Part shown: positions 1 through 6,997 of the stretch, piece by piece | Layout of the letters: each line of letters begins with the position of its first letter | How positions within the stretch are numbered: the first letter of the stretch is position 1 | Source: an uncultured Deferribacteraceae bacterium | GTDB taxonomy: Bacteria > Chrysiogenota > Deferribacteres > CAMZNJ01 | Assembly (NCBI GenBank): GCA_947313855.1 | Contig: CAMZNS010000024.1 | Span: 1 to 52,336 of the forward strand | DNA length: 52,336 nucleotides | Direction: 5' to 3' | Notes under the pieces: generated by a model | Seen by the model: the letters and a program-made list of their open reading frames with translations, nothing else | Databases searched by the model: none | Told to the model about the DNA's origin: nothing | Translations under genes and position numbers: made by a program

Positions 1-1553
1 TGCCAAAAGTTACGCTAGGCATTCTGCTCGTATTTGCTATTTCGCTCTACGGGTGCAATAGTCCGATAGGTAGCTACCTAGGTATAAATCCAATAAAAAA
101 GTCTGAGGACTCTGGGAGCGAGAATAACTTGGCTAGTGCCGAGGATATTGATCCTGCATTTGCGGAGAATTATAGAAACATGCTGAAGCTCACCCTTGAG
201 CATGGAGTTGAACGTGCCCAGGTTGTAGCTCAATATGTAAGTGAAGACGATATTTCCTCCAAACAAGGCTTTAACCCCACAGGCTATGAGATTGTTTTAG
301 ACGATATTGAAACACTATTTTTTGAAGATGCCGACTACTCTAAGCTTATACGTACTAGAAATGTTGCTACAGATCCGTCGGGTATGGTGATACTGGATAT
401 CCACGGAAACCCGACGGAGATTGCAGACAGCGCGCAGGAACCGTACTCTATCAGCGAAGTTACTTTGGACGAGGAGCTGACAGAGCTTGTTGACGGATAC
501 CTTAAGGAGATAAATACATATTCGGTAAATGCAACGGATGCTGAAACATTAGACGATATTTCGTTTGCTAACGATGCTGATAATACGTTTACTGAAGGGG
601 ATAAAATATATCCTTTGAATACTCCTGAGGGAGCCCTTGAGGCAGAATTGCGTAACGTTTATGCTCGCGGGGATGACCCTGAGGCGTTTATAGCTGCTGT
701 GGAGGCAATTGCCAATGAGCAGATTGAAGCACTCAAAAACATGGACGGCGTTGAGTCTGTCATGACTCTGGAAGAGGTATACGCTGAAGAGCAGGGGGAT
801 GGGGACGCTCCCCGTGCTGGTGCAGCACGCCTTAAGTCTACAGCCATGTGGCCTGGTGGCAAAATATACTACGCATTTAATATTACCAACCCGGTAAGCA
901 GTAACGCCAGAAGAAATATTCTGTGGGCAATGAATGAGTGGGAACGAAAAACAGGCAATGCTGTCAGGTTTATTGAAAGCAACAGCAACTGGCGTACAAA
1001 AGTGAAAATCAAGGGGCATTCCCCCAGCACTGCTGGGAGAGCTACCCTAGGGTACATTGGTTATAAAGGAGAAATAGAGCTAGGCAGAGATATTACTAAT
1101 CATACAGCTCTTCATGAACTAGGGCATACGTTAGGGCTTGATCATGAGCACCAACGTACAGATAGAGATGCCTACGTTAGGGTTACTCAATCAGGCTCAA
1201 ACTACGATAGACCTTACAGGGCTGTGCTTGAAACTTATATGAAGTGGATAAAAATTCATATTAGCTACAAAAGAGGTTGGATTCGATTCAGCTATACTTC
1301 GTGGCAGAGAGTTCCAAGTACTCGCTGGGTACGCAAGTATAATAATGTTTACCGGTTCTATGGAGCTTACGACTACTCATCCGTGATGCATTACTGGAAC
1401 GAATATGTAGTGCCGAAGAAAGACTTTACTCATGAAGGGTCTGGTTTGACTTGCTATGCATGGACTAGCTGCAGTAACCTCAGTAAAACACCATACCTCA
1501 GCTATAAAGATAGAGACGCAATCAAGAGAATATACGGAAGTAATCCAAAGTAA
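1..1553 (+). CDS. Astacin-type zinc metalloprotease lipoprotein, 5' end cut by the window edge
   Basis: This is a secreted, lipid-anchored zinc endopeptidase of the astacin (M12A) family. The frame is open from base 3, and bases 1-2 (TG) would complete an ATG if the preceding base is A, so the gene probably starts one base outside the window. The first residues form a hydrophobic signal ending in the lipobox LYGC, so the mature protein should be tethered to a membrane. The C-terminal half has the full astacin signature HELGHTLGLDHEHQR (about 1113-1157), with three zinc-ligand His and the catalytic Glu, followed by the Met-turn SVMHY near 1381. The roughly 270 residues before the catalytic domain match no domain I know and may act as a propeptide. 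The substrate is unknown. A second lipoprotein gene follows 96 bases downstream. The family and catalytic competence are well supported; the exact start is inferred. Confidence 0.9.
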   Translation, partial: PKVTLGILLVFAISLYGCNSPIGSYLGINPIKKSEDSGSENNLASAEDIDPAFAENYRNMLKLTLEHGVERAQVVAQYVSEDDISSKQGFNPTGYEIVLDDIETLFFEDADYSKLIRTRNVATDPSGMVILDIHGNPTEIADSAQEPYSISEVTLDEELTELVDGYLKEINTYSVNATDAETLDDISFANDADNTFTEGDKIYPLNTPEGALEAELRNVYARGDDPEAFIAAVEAIANEQIEALKNMDGVESVMTLEEVYAEEQGDGDAPRAGAARLKSTAMWPGGKIYYAFNITNPVSSNARRNILWAMNEWERKTGNAVRFIESNSNWRTKVKIKGHSPSTAGRATLGYIGYKGEIELGRDITNHTALHELGHTLGLDHEHQRTDRDAYVRVTQSGSNYDRPYRAVLETYMKWIKIHISYKRGWIRFSYTSWQRVPSTRWVRKYNNVYRFYGAYDYSSVMHYWNEYVVPKKDFTHEGSGLTCYAWTSCSNLSKTPYLSYKDRDAIKRIYGSNPK

Positions 1554-1649
1554 TTATTGCATGAGCAACCTCAATTTTTTCATTTTAACACTGCAACCAT
1601 GGCGTACTGTGAAAAAACTGAGCTGCAAAGCAAGATATGGGAGATGGAG

Positions 1650-2480
1650 ATGAATACACGAAAGGTTATGTTGTTGGCGTTTATTGTGTCATTATTAGTT
1701 TATGCCTGTGGTCCCGTCGCTGTTACAGACGAATGTATGGATTACAGCTTTGAGTGTGGACCTGAGTTAGCCGAGCAGTTAACAATTAGTTTTCAAGGCG
1801 ATCCTGCTGTGTCATTTAACGAAAGTAGGAGCGATTATGTCGATCCTCGTGTGTCATTTAACGAAAGTAGGAGCATTCATGGCTTAGGACTGGCTACTGC
1901 TGAGTTTGTTTTGTACAACATGAAAAATGGTCAATATACAGAGGTTAACAGTAGAACTGTACTAACTGATGATCTTAGTGATACCGACAAGGGTCTGTCC
2001 TATTACACTGATGATCTTTATATACGGACTTTTGGTTATCGGAATATTACAGATATTGACGATCCTTGGGGGCTAATCACTACCGAAGGGGCTGACTGCT
2101 TCGGGCTAAGAATTGTGTTTACCTATGATAATGGTACAATATTTACTCTTCTTGGTTGGCGTGATGATAGCCAAGCACAGCTCACGCAACAAAACAGTGT
2201 TCAGGGGATTGCTTACATGAACAAAGATGAAGACTTTATCCGTAGCAACCTTGGCTATGCTGACAAGCCCTATACAACTACACCTGAAGGTAAGGAGCTG
2301 CATCAACGCTTGAGATTGTCACTTTCGATTGAGTCTGATGGCAAGATTGCCGCGAGTGTATATCCAGAAGATATTCCCTACAAGGACTATATTGAGTTTA
2401 CTGGGAAGTCATCCCCTAATGATGGTGACTATTTTGAGGATCCTAACCCGTCGCGGTGCAATATTATTACTTCGTCTTAG
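1650..2480 (+). CDS. Lipoprotein of unknown function with an internal 14-residue tandem duplication
   Basis: Unknown function, 276 residues. I chose the ATG at 1650 because GGAGATGGAG lies just before it and it starts a clean lipoprotein signal (MNTRKVMLLAFIVSLLVYAC, lipobox VYAC). Earlier in-frame starts would bury that signal. Residues around 51-78 are two copies of a 14-residue unit, DPAVSFNESRSDYV and DPRVSFNESRSIHG, coming from a 42-bp direct repeat. The rest is polar and acidic, with no recognised domain. It lies 96 bases after the astacin-type protease on the same strand, so the two may be co-transcribed. Its 3' end overlaps the convergent acyltransferase gene by 14 bases. Confidence 0.8.
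   Translation: MNTRKVMLLAFIVSLLVYACGPVAVTDECMDYSFECGPELAEQLTISFQGDPAVSFNESRSDYVDPRVSFNESRSIHGLGLATAEFVLYNMKNGQYTEVNSRTVLTDDLSDTDKGLSYYTDDLYIRTFGYRNITDIDDPWGLITTEGADCFGLRIVFTYDNGTIFTLLGWRDDSQAQLTQQNSVQGIAYMNKDEDFIRSNLGYADKPYTTTPEGKELHQRLRLSLSIESDGKIAASVYPEDIPYKDYIEFTGKSSPNDGDYFEDPNPSRCNIITSS
1800..1883 (+). repeat. 42-bp tandem duplication inside the lipoprotein gene
   Basis: Two adjacent copies (1800-1841 and 1842-1883) are nearly identical over their first 33 bases and diverge at the end of the second copy. The unit length is a multiple of three, so the reading frame is kept. Confidence 0.9.
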
Positions 2481-3264
2481 GACTGGCAACGTCGGCACTA
2501 GAAATAGTGTCGGCAACGTCAACAGGGACTTCAGGGAAGTACTCTGACATAACCGCAGCATGATTGACCCGCAATGAATGGGCAACAGCAGATACAATCT
2601 CCTCAGTACTCTTATCTCGAACACTAATCGGCTCGCAAAACTTAGTTACAACAAGCTTGTTACCATAAATCTTGCCACCACGAGGCATCAAATCCTTGGT
2701 ACCAGCAAAAATAACAGGCATAATAGGCTTGTCAAGCTTCTTCGCAATCAAGCCGATACCAGGATTAATACGACCAAGAGAACCATCACGTGTACGAGTT
2801 CCTTCAGGAAAAATCAGAAGGGAACTTTCAGGCTCAACTGTGCGAAGACCCTTCAAAAGAGAACGGATAGCGTTAGACTGATTACTACGATCGATGAGAA
2901 CAAACTGATACATACGAAAAAGAGTGCTAGCAAGGGGAATCCTAGACAAAGACAGCTTCGCAACAGCAATCATTGGACGATTTTTATTGAGATGGTAGAT
3001 GAGAAAACAATCGTAAAAACTCTGGTGAGTTGGAGCAAAAACGTACGGCTGACCATCAACCATATTCTCCTCACCCAAGACGATGAGGTTGGCGTTACCA
3101 ATATGCTTACAGATAGCACCGGCAGTCTTATTAATGGTCATGAGTTGAGACTTCTTGGTGAAACGAAACTTAACAATGGCAATAATATTGTAGTAACCGC
3201 AAATCAAAAGGGTGATAGGGTAGCGTGTGCGTAATGCCACAGATTCATACAGCTTTCGTAACAT
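2467..3264 (-). CDS. plsC: 1-acyl-sn-glycerol-3-phosphate acyltransferase (PlsC family)
   Basis: Membrane-associated enzyme that transfers a fatty acyl group to lysophosphatidic acid to make phosphatidic acid, the precursor of membrane phospholipids. The 265 residues carry the family's four blocks in order: HQSFYD (HX4D catalytic motif), FVLIDRSN, FPEGTRTRDG (substrate binding) and IMPVIFAGT. A hydrophobic N-terminal stretch (LLICGYYNIIAIV) fits a membrane anchor. The start at 3264 is set by AGGTGG six bases upstream of an ATG; a TTG at 3285 lies in frame but has no ribosome site. It is the last gene of the leftward murJ-metK group, and its 3' end overlaps the convergent lipoprotein gene by 14 bases. 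Family assignment is firm; acyl specificity cannot be read. Confidence 0.9.
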   Translation of the reverse strand: MLRKLYESVALRTRYPITLLICGYYNIIAIVKFRFTKKSQLMTINKTAGAICKHIGNANLIVLGEENMVDGQPYVFAPTHQSFYDCFLIYHLNKNRPMIAVAKLSLSRIPLASTLFRMYQFVLIDRSNQSNAIRSLLKGLRTVEPESSLLIFPEGTRTRDGSLGRINPGIGLIAKKLDKPIMPVIFAGTKDLMPRGGKIYGNKLVVTKFCEPISVRDKSTEEIVSAVAHSLRVNHAAVMSEYFPEVPVDVADTISSADVASPKTK

Positions 3265-3312
3265 AGAGAACCACCTATTATTCAAGAAATGATGATTAAT
3301 TGTTATACTTCC

Positions 3313-3435
3313 ACGAACCCCGCGAACCCCGCGAACCCCGCAAACCCCGCAAACCTCACGAACCCCGCGAACCCCGCAAACCCCGCAAACCCCGCAAACC
3401 CCGCGAACCCCGCAAACCTCACGAACCCCGCGAAC
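3313..3435. repeat. 9-bp minisatellite, about 13 copies
   Basis: Head-to-tail units of the type CGAACCCCG or CAAACCCCG fill the gap between plsC and the small coiled-coil gene. An open frame on the plus strand reads a Pro-Arg/Lys-Pro-Glu/His repeat but has no ribosome site, and I do not call it a gene. Confidence 0.93.
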
Positions 3436-3455
3436 GACCTAAGCACTCCGGTACA

Positions 3456-3677
3456 TTAATAAAAATAACCACCATCGTTATCAGGCGTCTTCGTGCGTCT
3501 GTCAAGCTCCGCGGTGCGTTTATCAAGCTCGTCGGCACGCTTATCAAGCTCATCGGCACGTTTATCAAGCTCACTTAGCTTCTGCTGGATGTTGTAAAAT
3601 ATCACGTCAGCTTTTGTTCCTGAGGCTTTGCTGGAGATATAAATTATTAGTATTATGAACCCGATAAACGTTAACAT
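3456..3677 (-). CDS. Small membrane-anchored coiled-coil protein with heptad repeats
   Basis: Function not recognised; 73 residues. One N-terminal transmembrane segment (MLTFIGFIILIIYIS) is followed by a short linker and then four seven-residue repeats, ELDKRAD, ELDKRAD, ELDKRTA, ELDRRTK. These form a charged heptad pattern typical of a coiled coil. The tail is DNDGGYFY. The start at 3677 is chosen because AAGGAG lies eight bases upstream of this ATG; a GTG nine bases earlier overlaps the ribosome site itself. It sits 21 bases downstream of metK on the same strand. The 21-bp DNA units behind the heptads look like another product of the tandem duplication seen across the window. The good ribosome site makes it likely to be expressed. 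Confidence 0.7.
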   Translation of the reverse strand: MLTFIGFIILIIYISSKASGTKADVIFYNIQQKLSELDKRADELDKRADELDKRTAELDRRTKTPDNDGGYFY

Positions 3678-3698
3678 ACCAAGCACTCCTTGTTGCGA

Positions 3699-4844
3699 CT
3701 ACAGCTGTGTTGTTATGACTTTTGCCAGGTCGGTTGCTTCCCACGAAAACTCCTCCCGACCGAAGTGTCCGTATGCGGCTGTTGGCAAGTAGATGCCCCG
3801 TTTGAGGTTGAGTTTACTAATGATGCCGTTTGGCGTGAGGTCAACATTTTTGAGGATGAACTGGCTGAGCCTCTCTTCGTCAACCTCCCCTGTGCCGAGT
3901 AGGTTGATGTTGAGGGATACAGGTTCGGCAACACCGATGGCGTATGCTATCTGTACTTCGGCGATGTTTGCGGCTCCTGAGGCAACAATATTTTTGGCCA
4001 AGTAGCGTGCCATGTAGGCTGCTGAGCGATCCACTTTGGATGGGTCTTTTCCAGAGAATGCACCGCCACCGTGTCGTCCGATACCGCCGTAAGTGTCGAC
4101 AATGATTTTGCGTCCGGTGAGTCCGCAGTCGCTACTAGGGCCACCGATGACAAACCGTCCTGTGGGGTTGATGTGGAGTGTGATGTTGGATGTGTCGAGG
4201 TTTTGGGGCATGGTGGGTTCGATAACGTGTTTGGTGATATCCTTGCGTAGTTCATCGAGGTGGATATGGTCGGCGTGTTGCGAGGAGACAACGATGGTGT
4301 CGATGGCGACGGGTGTGTTTCCTTGGTATTGCACGGTGACTTGCACTTTGCCATCGGGGCGGAGGTAGTCGATGGTGTTGTTTCGTCGTACGGTGGCGAG
4401 TCGTCGTGCGAGTCGGTGTGAGAGAGCGATTGTGAGTGGCATGAGTTCGGGTGTTTCGTTTGAGGCGTAACCGAACATGAGCCCTTGGTCGCCAGCACCG
4501 CCAGTGTCGACGCCCATTGCGATATCGGGTGATTGTTGATTGATGGCGGAGATGATACCGCAGTTGTGTCCGTCGAAGCCGTATTTGGCACGGTCGTAGC
4601 CGATGTTGGTGATGGTATTGCGTACGATTTCGTCGACGGATATTTGTGCTGTGGTGGTGATTTCGCCGGAGACAATGACAAGTCCTTTGGAGATTAGGGT
4701 TTCGCATGCAACGCGTCCGTTTGCGTCTTGTTTGAGGACTTCGTCGAGTATTGCGTCGGAGATTTGGTCGGCGATTTTGTCGGGATGTCCTTCGGTAACG
4801 GATTCGGATGTTAGGACATATTTTTTATTGTTATCTATTTTGAT
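3699..4844 (-). CDS. metK: S-adenosylmethionine synthetase with an apparent ATC start
   Basis: Makes S-adenosylmethionine from methionine and ATP in the cytosol, supplying the methyl donor used for example by the RsmI-like enzyme encoded here. The frame gives 381 residues, close to the family's usual 380-400, with [12 protein letters not shown] at the N-terminus, [13 protein letters not shown] in the middle and [19 protein letters not shown] later, so all three parts of the fold are present. The odd point is the start. Between the upstream in-frame stop (near 4888) and the conserved GHPDK there is no ATG, GTG or TTG. The best candidate is ATC at 4844-4842, six bases after GGAG within a GGGGGAG run. 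The first ATG in frame lies at 4517, inside the conserved core. A single miscalled base (ATG read as ATC) would also explain this. Gene identity is certain; the start is not. Confidence 0.93.
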   Translation of the reverse strand: MKIDNNKKYVLTSESVTEGHPDKIADQISDAILDEVLKQDANGRVACETLISKGLVIVSGEITTTAQISVDEIVRNTITNIGYDRAKYGFDGHNCGIISAINQQSPDIAMGVDTGGAGDQGLMFGYASNETPELMPLTIALSHRLARRLATVRRNNTIDYLRPDGKVQVTVQYQGNTPVAIDTIVVSSQHADHIHLDELRKDITKHVIEPTMPQNLDTSNITLHINPTGRFVIGGPSSDCGLTGRKIIVDTYGGIGRHGGGAFSGKDPSKVDRSAAYMARYLAKNIVASGAANIAEVQIAYAIGVAEPVSLNINLLGTGEVDEERLSQFILKNVDLTPNGIISKLNLKRGIYLPTAAYGHFGREEFSWEATDLAKVITTQL

Positions 4845-4880
4845 GGGAGTCTCCCCCTGTGTTTTGTGTTGTACACAGGT
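4845..4880 (-). promoter_or_regulatory. metK leader: hairpin overlapping the ribosome-binding site
   Basis: On the minus strand CCTGTGT (4879-4873) can pair with ACACAGG (4862-4856) across a 10-base loop. The last two G of that arm are also the first of the GGGGGAG ribosome site (4857-4851), and CTCCC (4849-4845) right after it is complementary to GGGAG. The ribosome site could thus be paired on either side. This is a structural reading only. It does not match a SAM riboswitch, and the leader is too short for one. Confidence 0.45.
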
Positions 4881-4924
4881 GTTGGTTTAGTTTAGTTTTG
4901 GTGTTATCGGTTTGCAGTATCGGT

Positions 4925-5518
4925 CTACAGGTATTGAGATACGAGCAGTTGTTGTGCTTCCGTGGAGTTGTGTTTGAAAGTCATTATGAAAGCATCGGAG
5001 TTATTGTAATATTTTTTTCGGGTATTTGCAACAATAAATCCACACTTGTTATAAAACCGAACAGCAGTAGTGTTTTGATTTGATACCTCTAGGAATATCT
5101 TGTGCGATGTGTGTTGCGATGTGTGTTGCAGTGCGTGTCGGATTACGTGTCGAAGCAGGGTTGTGGCAACACCCTCACCGCGGGCGGAGGTTGTTACACC
5201 TAGTCGTAGTATCTCTGTTTCGTCCAGTAGGGTGCGTTGTACGATGTAGCCTGTGTAGCTGTTGCTATCGCTGTTGCGGTACAGGGTTGTGTGGGAGTGG
5301 GGGTTGCGTAGTTCGGCGAGGATGTTGTCAAGGCTCCAGCTGTGTGAGTCGGTAAGCTGTTGTGCGGGGGAGTTGGTACTGTTCGCCACCATGAAGCACG
5401 CTGTTTCCAAGGAATGGATGGCAGGGGCATGGTTCTCGTTGGCATGGATTAGGGTGTACGACGGGGATGTGTTGCGATTGTGTGTGTTGCGATTGTGTGT
5501 GTTGCGGTGTGCTGTCAT
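4925..5518 (-). CDS. rimI: GNAT acetyltransferase, RimI-like
   Basis: Probable N-alpha-acetyltransferase of the RimI type, which acetylates the N-terminal alanine of ribosomal protein S18 in E. coli. The GNAT fold shows in LRLGVTTSARGEGVATTLL (acetyl-CoA loop R-G-x-G-x-A) and NTTAVRFYNKCGF near the C-terminus. The start at 5518 overlaps the tsaB stop as ATGA, which indicates translational coupling; an upstream in-frame start at 5614 would overlap tsaB by 100 bases. Residues about 4-16 are three copies of RNTHN from a 15-bp repeat, and another low-complexity patch (HALQHTSQHTSHK) lies inside the acetyltransferase domain. Pairing with tsaB is a common arrangement in bacteria and supports the name. 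The substrate is inferred, not seen. Confidence 0.78.
   Translation of the reverse strand: MTAHRNTHNRNTHNRNTSPSYTLIHANENHAPAIHSLETACFMVANSTNSPAQQLTDSHSWSLDNILAELRNPHSHTTLYRNSDSNSYTGYIVQRTLLDETEILRLGVTTSARGEGVATTLLRHVIRHALQHTSQHTSHKIFLEVSNQNTTAVRFYNKCGFIVANTRKKYYNNSDAFIMTFKHNSTEAQQLLVSQYL
5472..5512 (-). repeat. 15-bp repeat coding for RNTHN at the RimI N-terminus
   Basis: About two and a half copies of a 15-bp unit immediately after the start codon. Each encodes Arg-Asn-Thr-His-Asn, so the frame is kept. Confidence 0.85.
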
Positions 5519-6339
5519 GGTTGCTGCGTCCGTGGATGGGCGTTTTGGGGCGGGTTGTAGGGGTTCGTTATGGAGTAAAACGGTGTGGGAGCCACTAGTA
5601 GGGCGTTGAGGCATGGGTGGGCAACAATCAGCAAGGGTATGATTTTGTGTTGTGGAGTAGTGGAGCTAAGTCCTGTATTTTCGTTGGCGTTAGCGTTAGC
5701 GTTGGCGTTTTCGTTGGCGTTAGATTGGGAGTGGCGACGTGGTTTGCTGGCAGAGTTCTCGTCAATAATGAGGGGGGTGCTGCTGTCCTCCTGTTGTGTG
5801 AGGGTTGCTTTGTCCACAAGGGAGTAGTCCGAAGCCATGGTGTGGGGGGACTTGGTGTGGGTGGACTTGGTGTGGGTGCGACCAGTATTGCACGAAGCAA
5901 AGTTGTAGCGACGAACAACGTAGCCGAACCGCTCACCCACCGCAACACGCAGGGTTGTCAGGTTGGACGACAGGGCAAAAGCATCGTTGGTGCTAATCCC
6001 TCGCATGGTTATGTTGAGGGCATCGCTAATGCCGAGGAGGGATGCCATGGCGATACGTAGTCCTGTGTAGGAGCCCGGTCCATTGACGACGATAATTCTG
6101 TGTAGCTGTGTTAGGGGTGTGTTTGCGGTGCTGAGAGTGTCTTTGATCATGGGCAGGAAGGTTGTGGTCATATTTCGGCTGACGGGGAGTATTTTTTCTG
6201 CTAGAAGTAGTGTGTTGTTGCTGTTGGTATTTTCGCGTGCAGTATTTTGTGCGATTACTGCCGTTTGGATGTAGTCGCCGTAAGCGTTTACGAATAGTGT
6301 GGTTCGGTTACTGTGTGTCATGTGTGTCATGTGTGTCAT
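5515..6339 (-). CDS. tsaB: TsaB-like tRNA threonylcarbamoyladenosine protein, with repeat-rich second half
   Basis: TsaB is the partner of TsaD in making N6-threonylcarbamoyladenosine at position 37 of ANN-decoding tRNAs. The N-terminal half has the ASKHA-type fold marker VNGPGSYTGLRIAMASLLGIS (about residues 90-110) and a first strand TLFVNAYGDYIQTAV. The 274-residue length exceeds the usual 220-230. The excess is low-complexity: THTKSTHTKSPHT near residue 156 and NANENANANANANENT near residue 207. The N-terminus reads MTHMTHMTHS because a 9-bp unit containing ATG is repeated three times (ATGs at 6339, 6330, 6321). AGGTGA seven bases before 6339 favours the first. It follows the hydrolase gene by 11 bases and overlaps rimI by four. 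The C-terminal half is poorly conserved, so I rely on the N-terminal motif. Confidence 0.8.
   Translation of the reverse strand: MTHMTHMTHSNRTTLFVNAYGDYIQTAVIAQNTARENTNSNNTLLLAEKILPVSRNMTTTFLPMIKDTLSTANTPLTQLHRIIVVNGPGSYTGLRIAMASLLGISDALNITMRGISTNDAFALSSNLTTLRVAVGERFGYVVRRYNFASCNTGRTHTKSTHTKSPHTMASDYSLVDKATLTQQEDSSTPLIIDENSASKPRRHSQSNANENANANANANENTGLSSTTPQHKIIPLLIVAHPCLNALLVAPTPFYSITNPYNPPQNAHPRTQQP
5672..5725 (-). repeat. 6-bp repeat inside tsaB coding for Asn-Ala/Asn-Glu
   Basis: Hexamers read on the minus strand as AACGCN or AACGAR give NANENANANANANENT. The unit is a multiple of three. Confidence 0.85.
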
Positions 6340-6345
6340 GTGTGC
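6319..6345 (-). repeat. 9-bp repeat carrying three alternative tsaB start codons
   Basis: The unit ATGACACAC is present three times in tandem, so each copy supplies an in-frame ATG. Changes in copy number would add or remove Met-Thr-His and change the spacing of the later ATGs from the ribosome site, without a frameshift. Confidence 0.85.
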
Positions 6346-6350
6346 TTCAC

Positions 6351-6995
6351 CTATCTGCGTAAGTGTGGGTTGTTCTGTTTTTCAAATCCGATGGTAGTGA
6401 ACGCATCATGTCCGGGGATAACTTTTGTGTTGTCGGGTAGTGTGAGCAGGTGTTTTTTGATTGCGGGCAGTAGTAGTTTGGGTTGTGCTAGGGGTATGTC
6501 TGTGCGTCCCATCCCTAGGCGAAACAGGGTGTCGCCGGCTAGTAGTAGGTTGATGGCGGGGATGTGGAAGCAGATTGAGCCGGGGGAGTGTCCGGGTACA
6601 TGTTTGAGGTGGATTTCGGTGTTGTCGCTCAGGGTGATAATCTGCCCGTGGTGGAGGTATTTGTCATCCATTTTGCTAGGTGTAAACATTGTGATTTCGT
6701 CGAGGTTGTAGGGGGATATCCATTCGTTGACCTGTTGTAGGAGTGGCAGTTCGAGTTCGTGGCAGTACACGGGAACGTCGTATTTCTCTGTGATGTATGC
6801 CACAGCACCGATGTGGTCGTAATGTGTGTGGGTAAGGAGTACCATCTGCAGAGTTGCACCTGTTTTGGCTAGCTCTTTGCTGATACGTTGCTCGCTCCCG
6901 CCGGGATCAACAATGAGGCAGTCCTCGCCGTTGTTGTAGGTTAGAATTGTGCAGTTGACCCCCAAGGGTTCTACTTGAAAATGTATGGCTTTCAT
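6351..6995 (-). CDS. Metallo-beta-lactamase fold hydrolase, glyoxalase II / YcbL-like
   Basis: Cytosolic metal-dependent hydrolase of the glyoxalase II-like branch. The metal motif HTHYDHIG lies near residue 55, followed by the later ligands in HVPGHSPGSICF, GDTLF (bridging Asp) and IPGHD near the C-terminus. The 214 residues match short YcbL-type proteins, which lack the longer C-terminal domain of classical glyoxalase II. The substrate is probably a thioester such as S-lactoylglutathione or an analogue, but the sequence does not decide this. The gene begins two bases after the murJ stop and ends 11 bases before tsaB, so it lies inside the leftward operon. The metal-binding fold is certain. 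Confidence 0.88.
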   Translation of the reverse strand: MKAIHFQVEPLGVNCTILTYNNGEDCLIVDPGGSEQRISKELAKTGATLQMVLLTHTHYDHIGAVAYITEKYDVPVYCHELELPLLQQVNEWISPYNLDEITMFTPSKMDDKYLHHGQIITLSDNTEIHLKHVPGHSPGSICFHIPAINLLLAGDTLFRLGMGRTDIPLAQPKLLLPAIKKHLLTLPDNTKVIPGHDAFTTIGFEKQNNPHLRR

Positions 6996-6997
6996 AG

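Noticed and set aside
3300-3578. 92-codon Pro/Arg/Glu-rich open frame on the plus strand
   Set aside because: It is the 9-bp array read through and runs opposite to the better supported small coiled-coil gene.
4845-4924. SAM riboswitch in front of metK
   Set aside because: The gap is about 80 bases and lacks the multi-helix junction of SAM-I or the motifs of other SAM classes.
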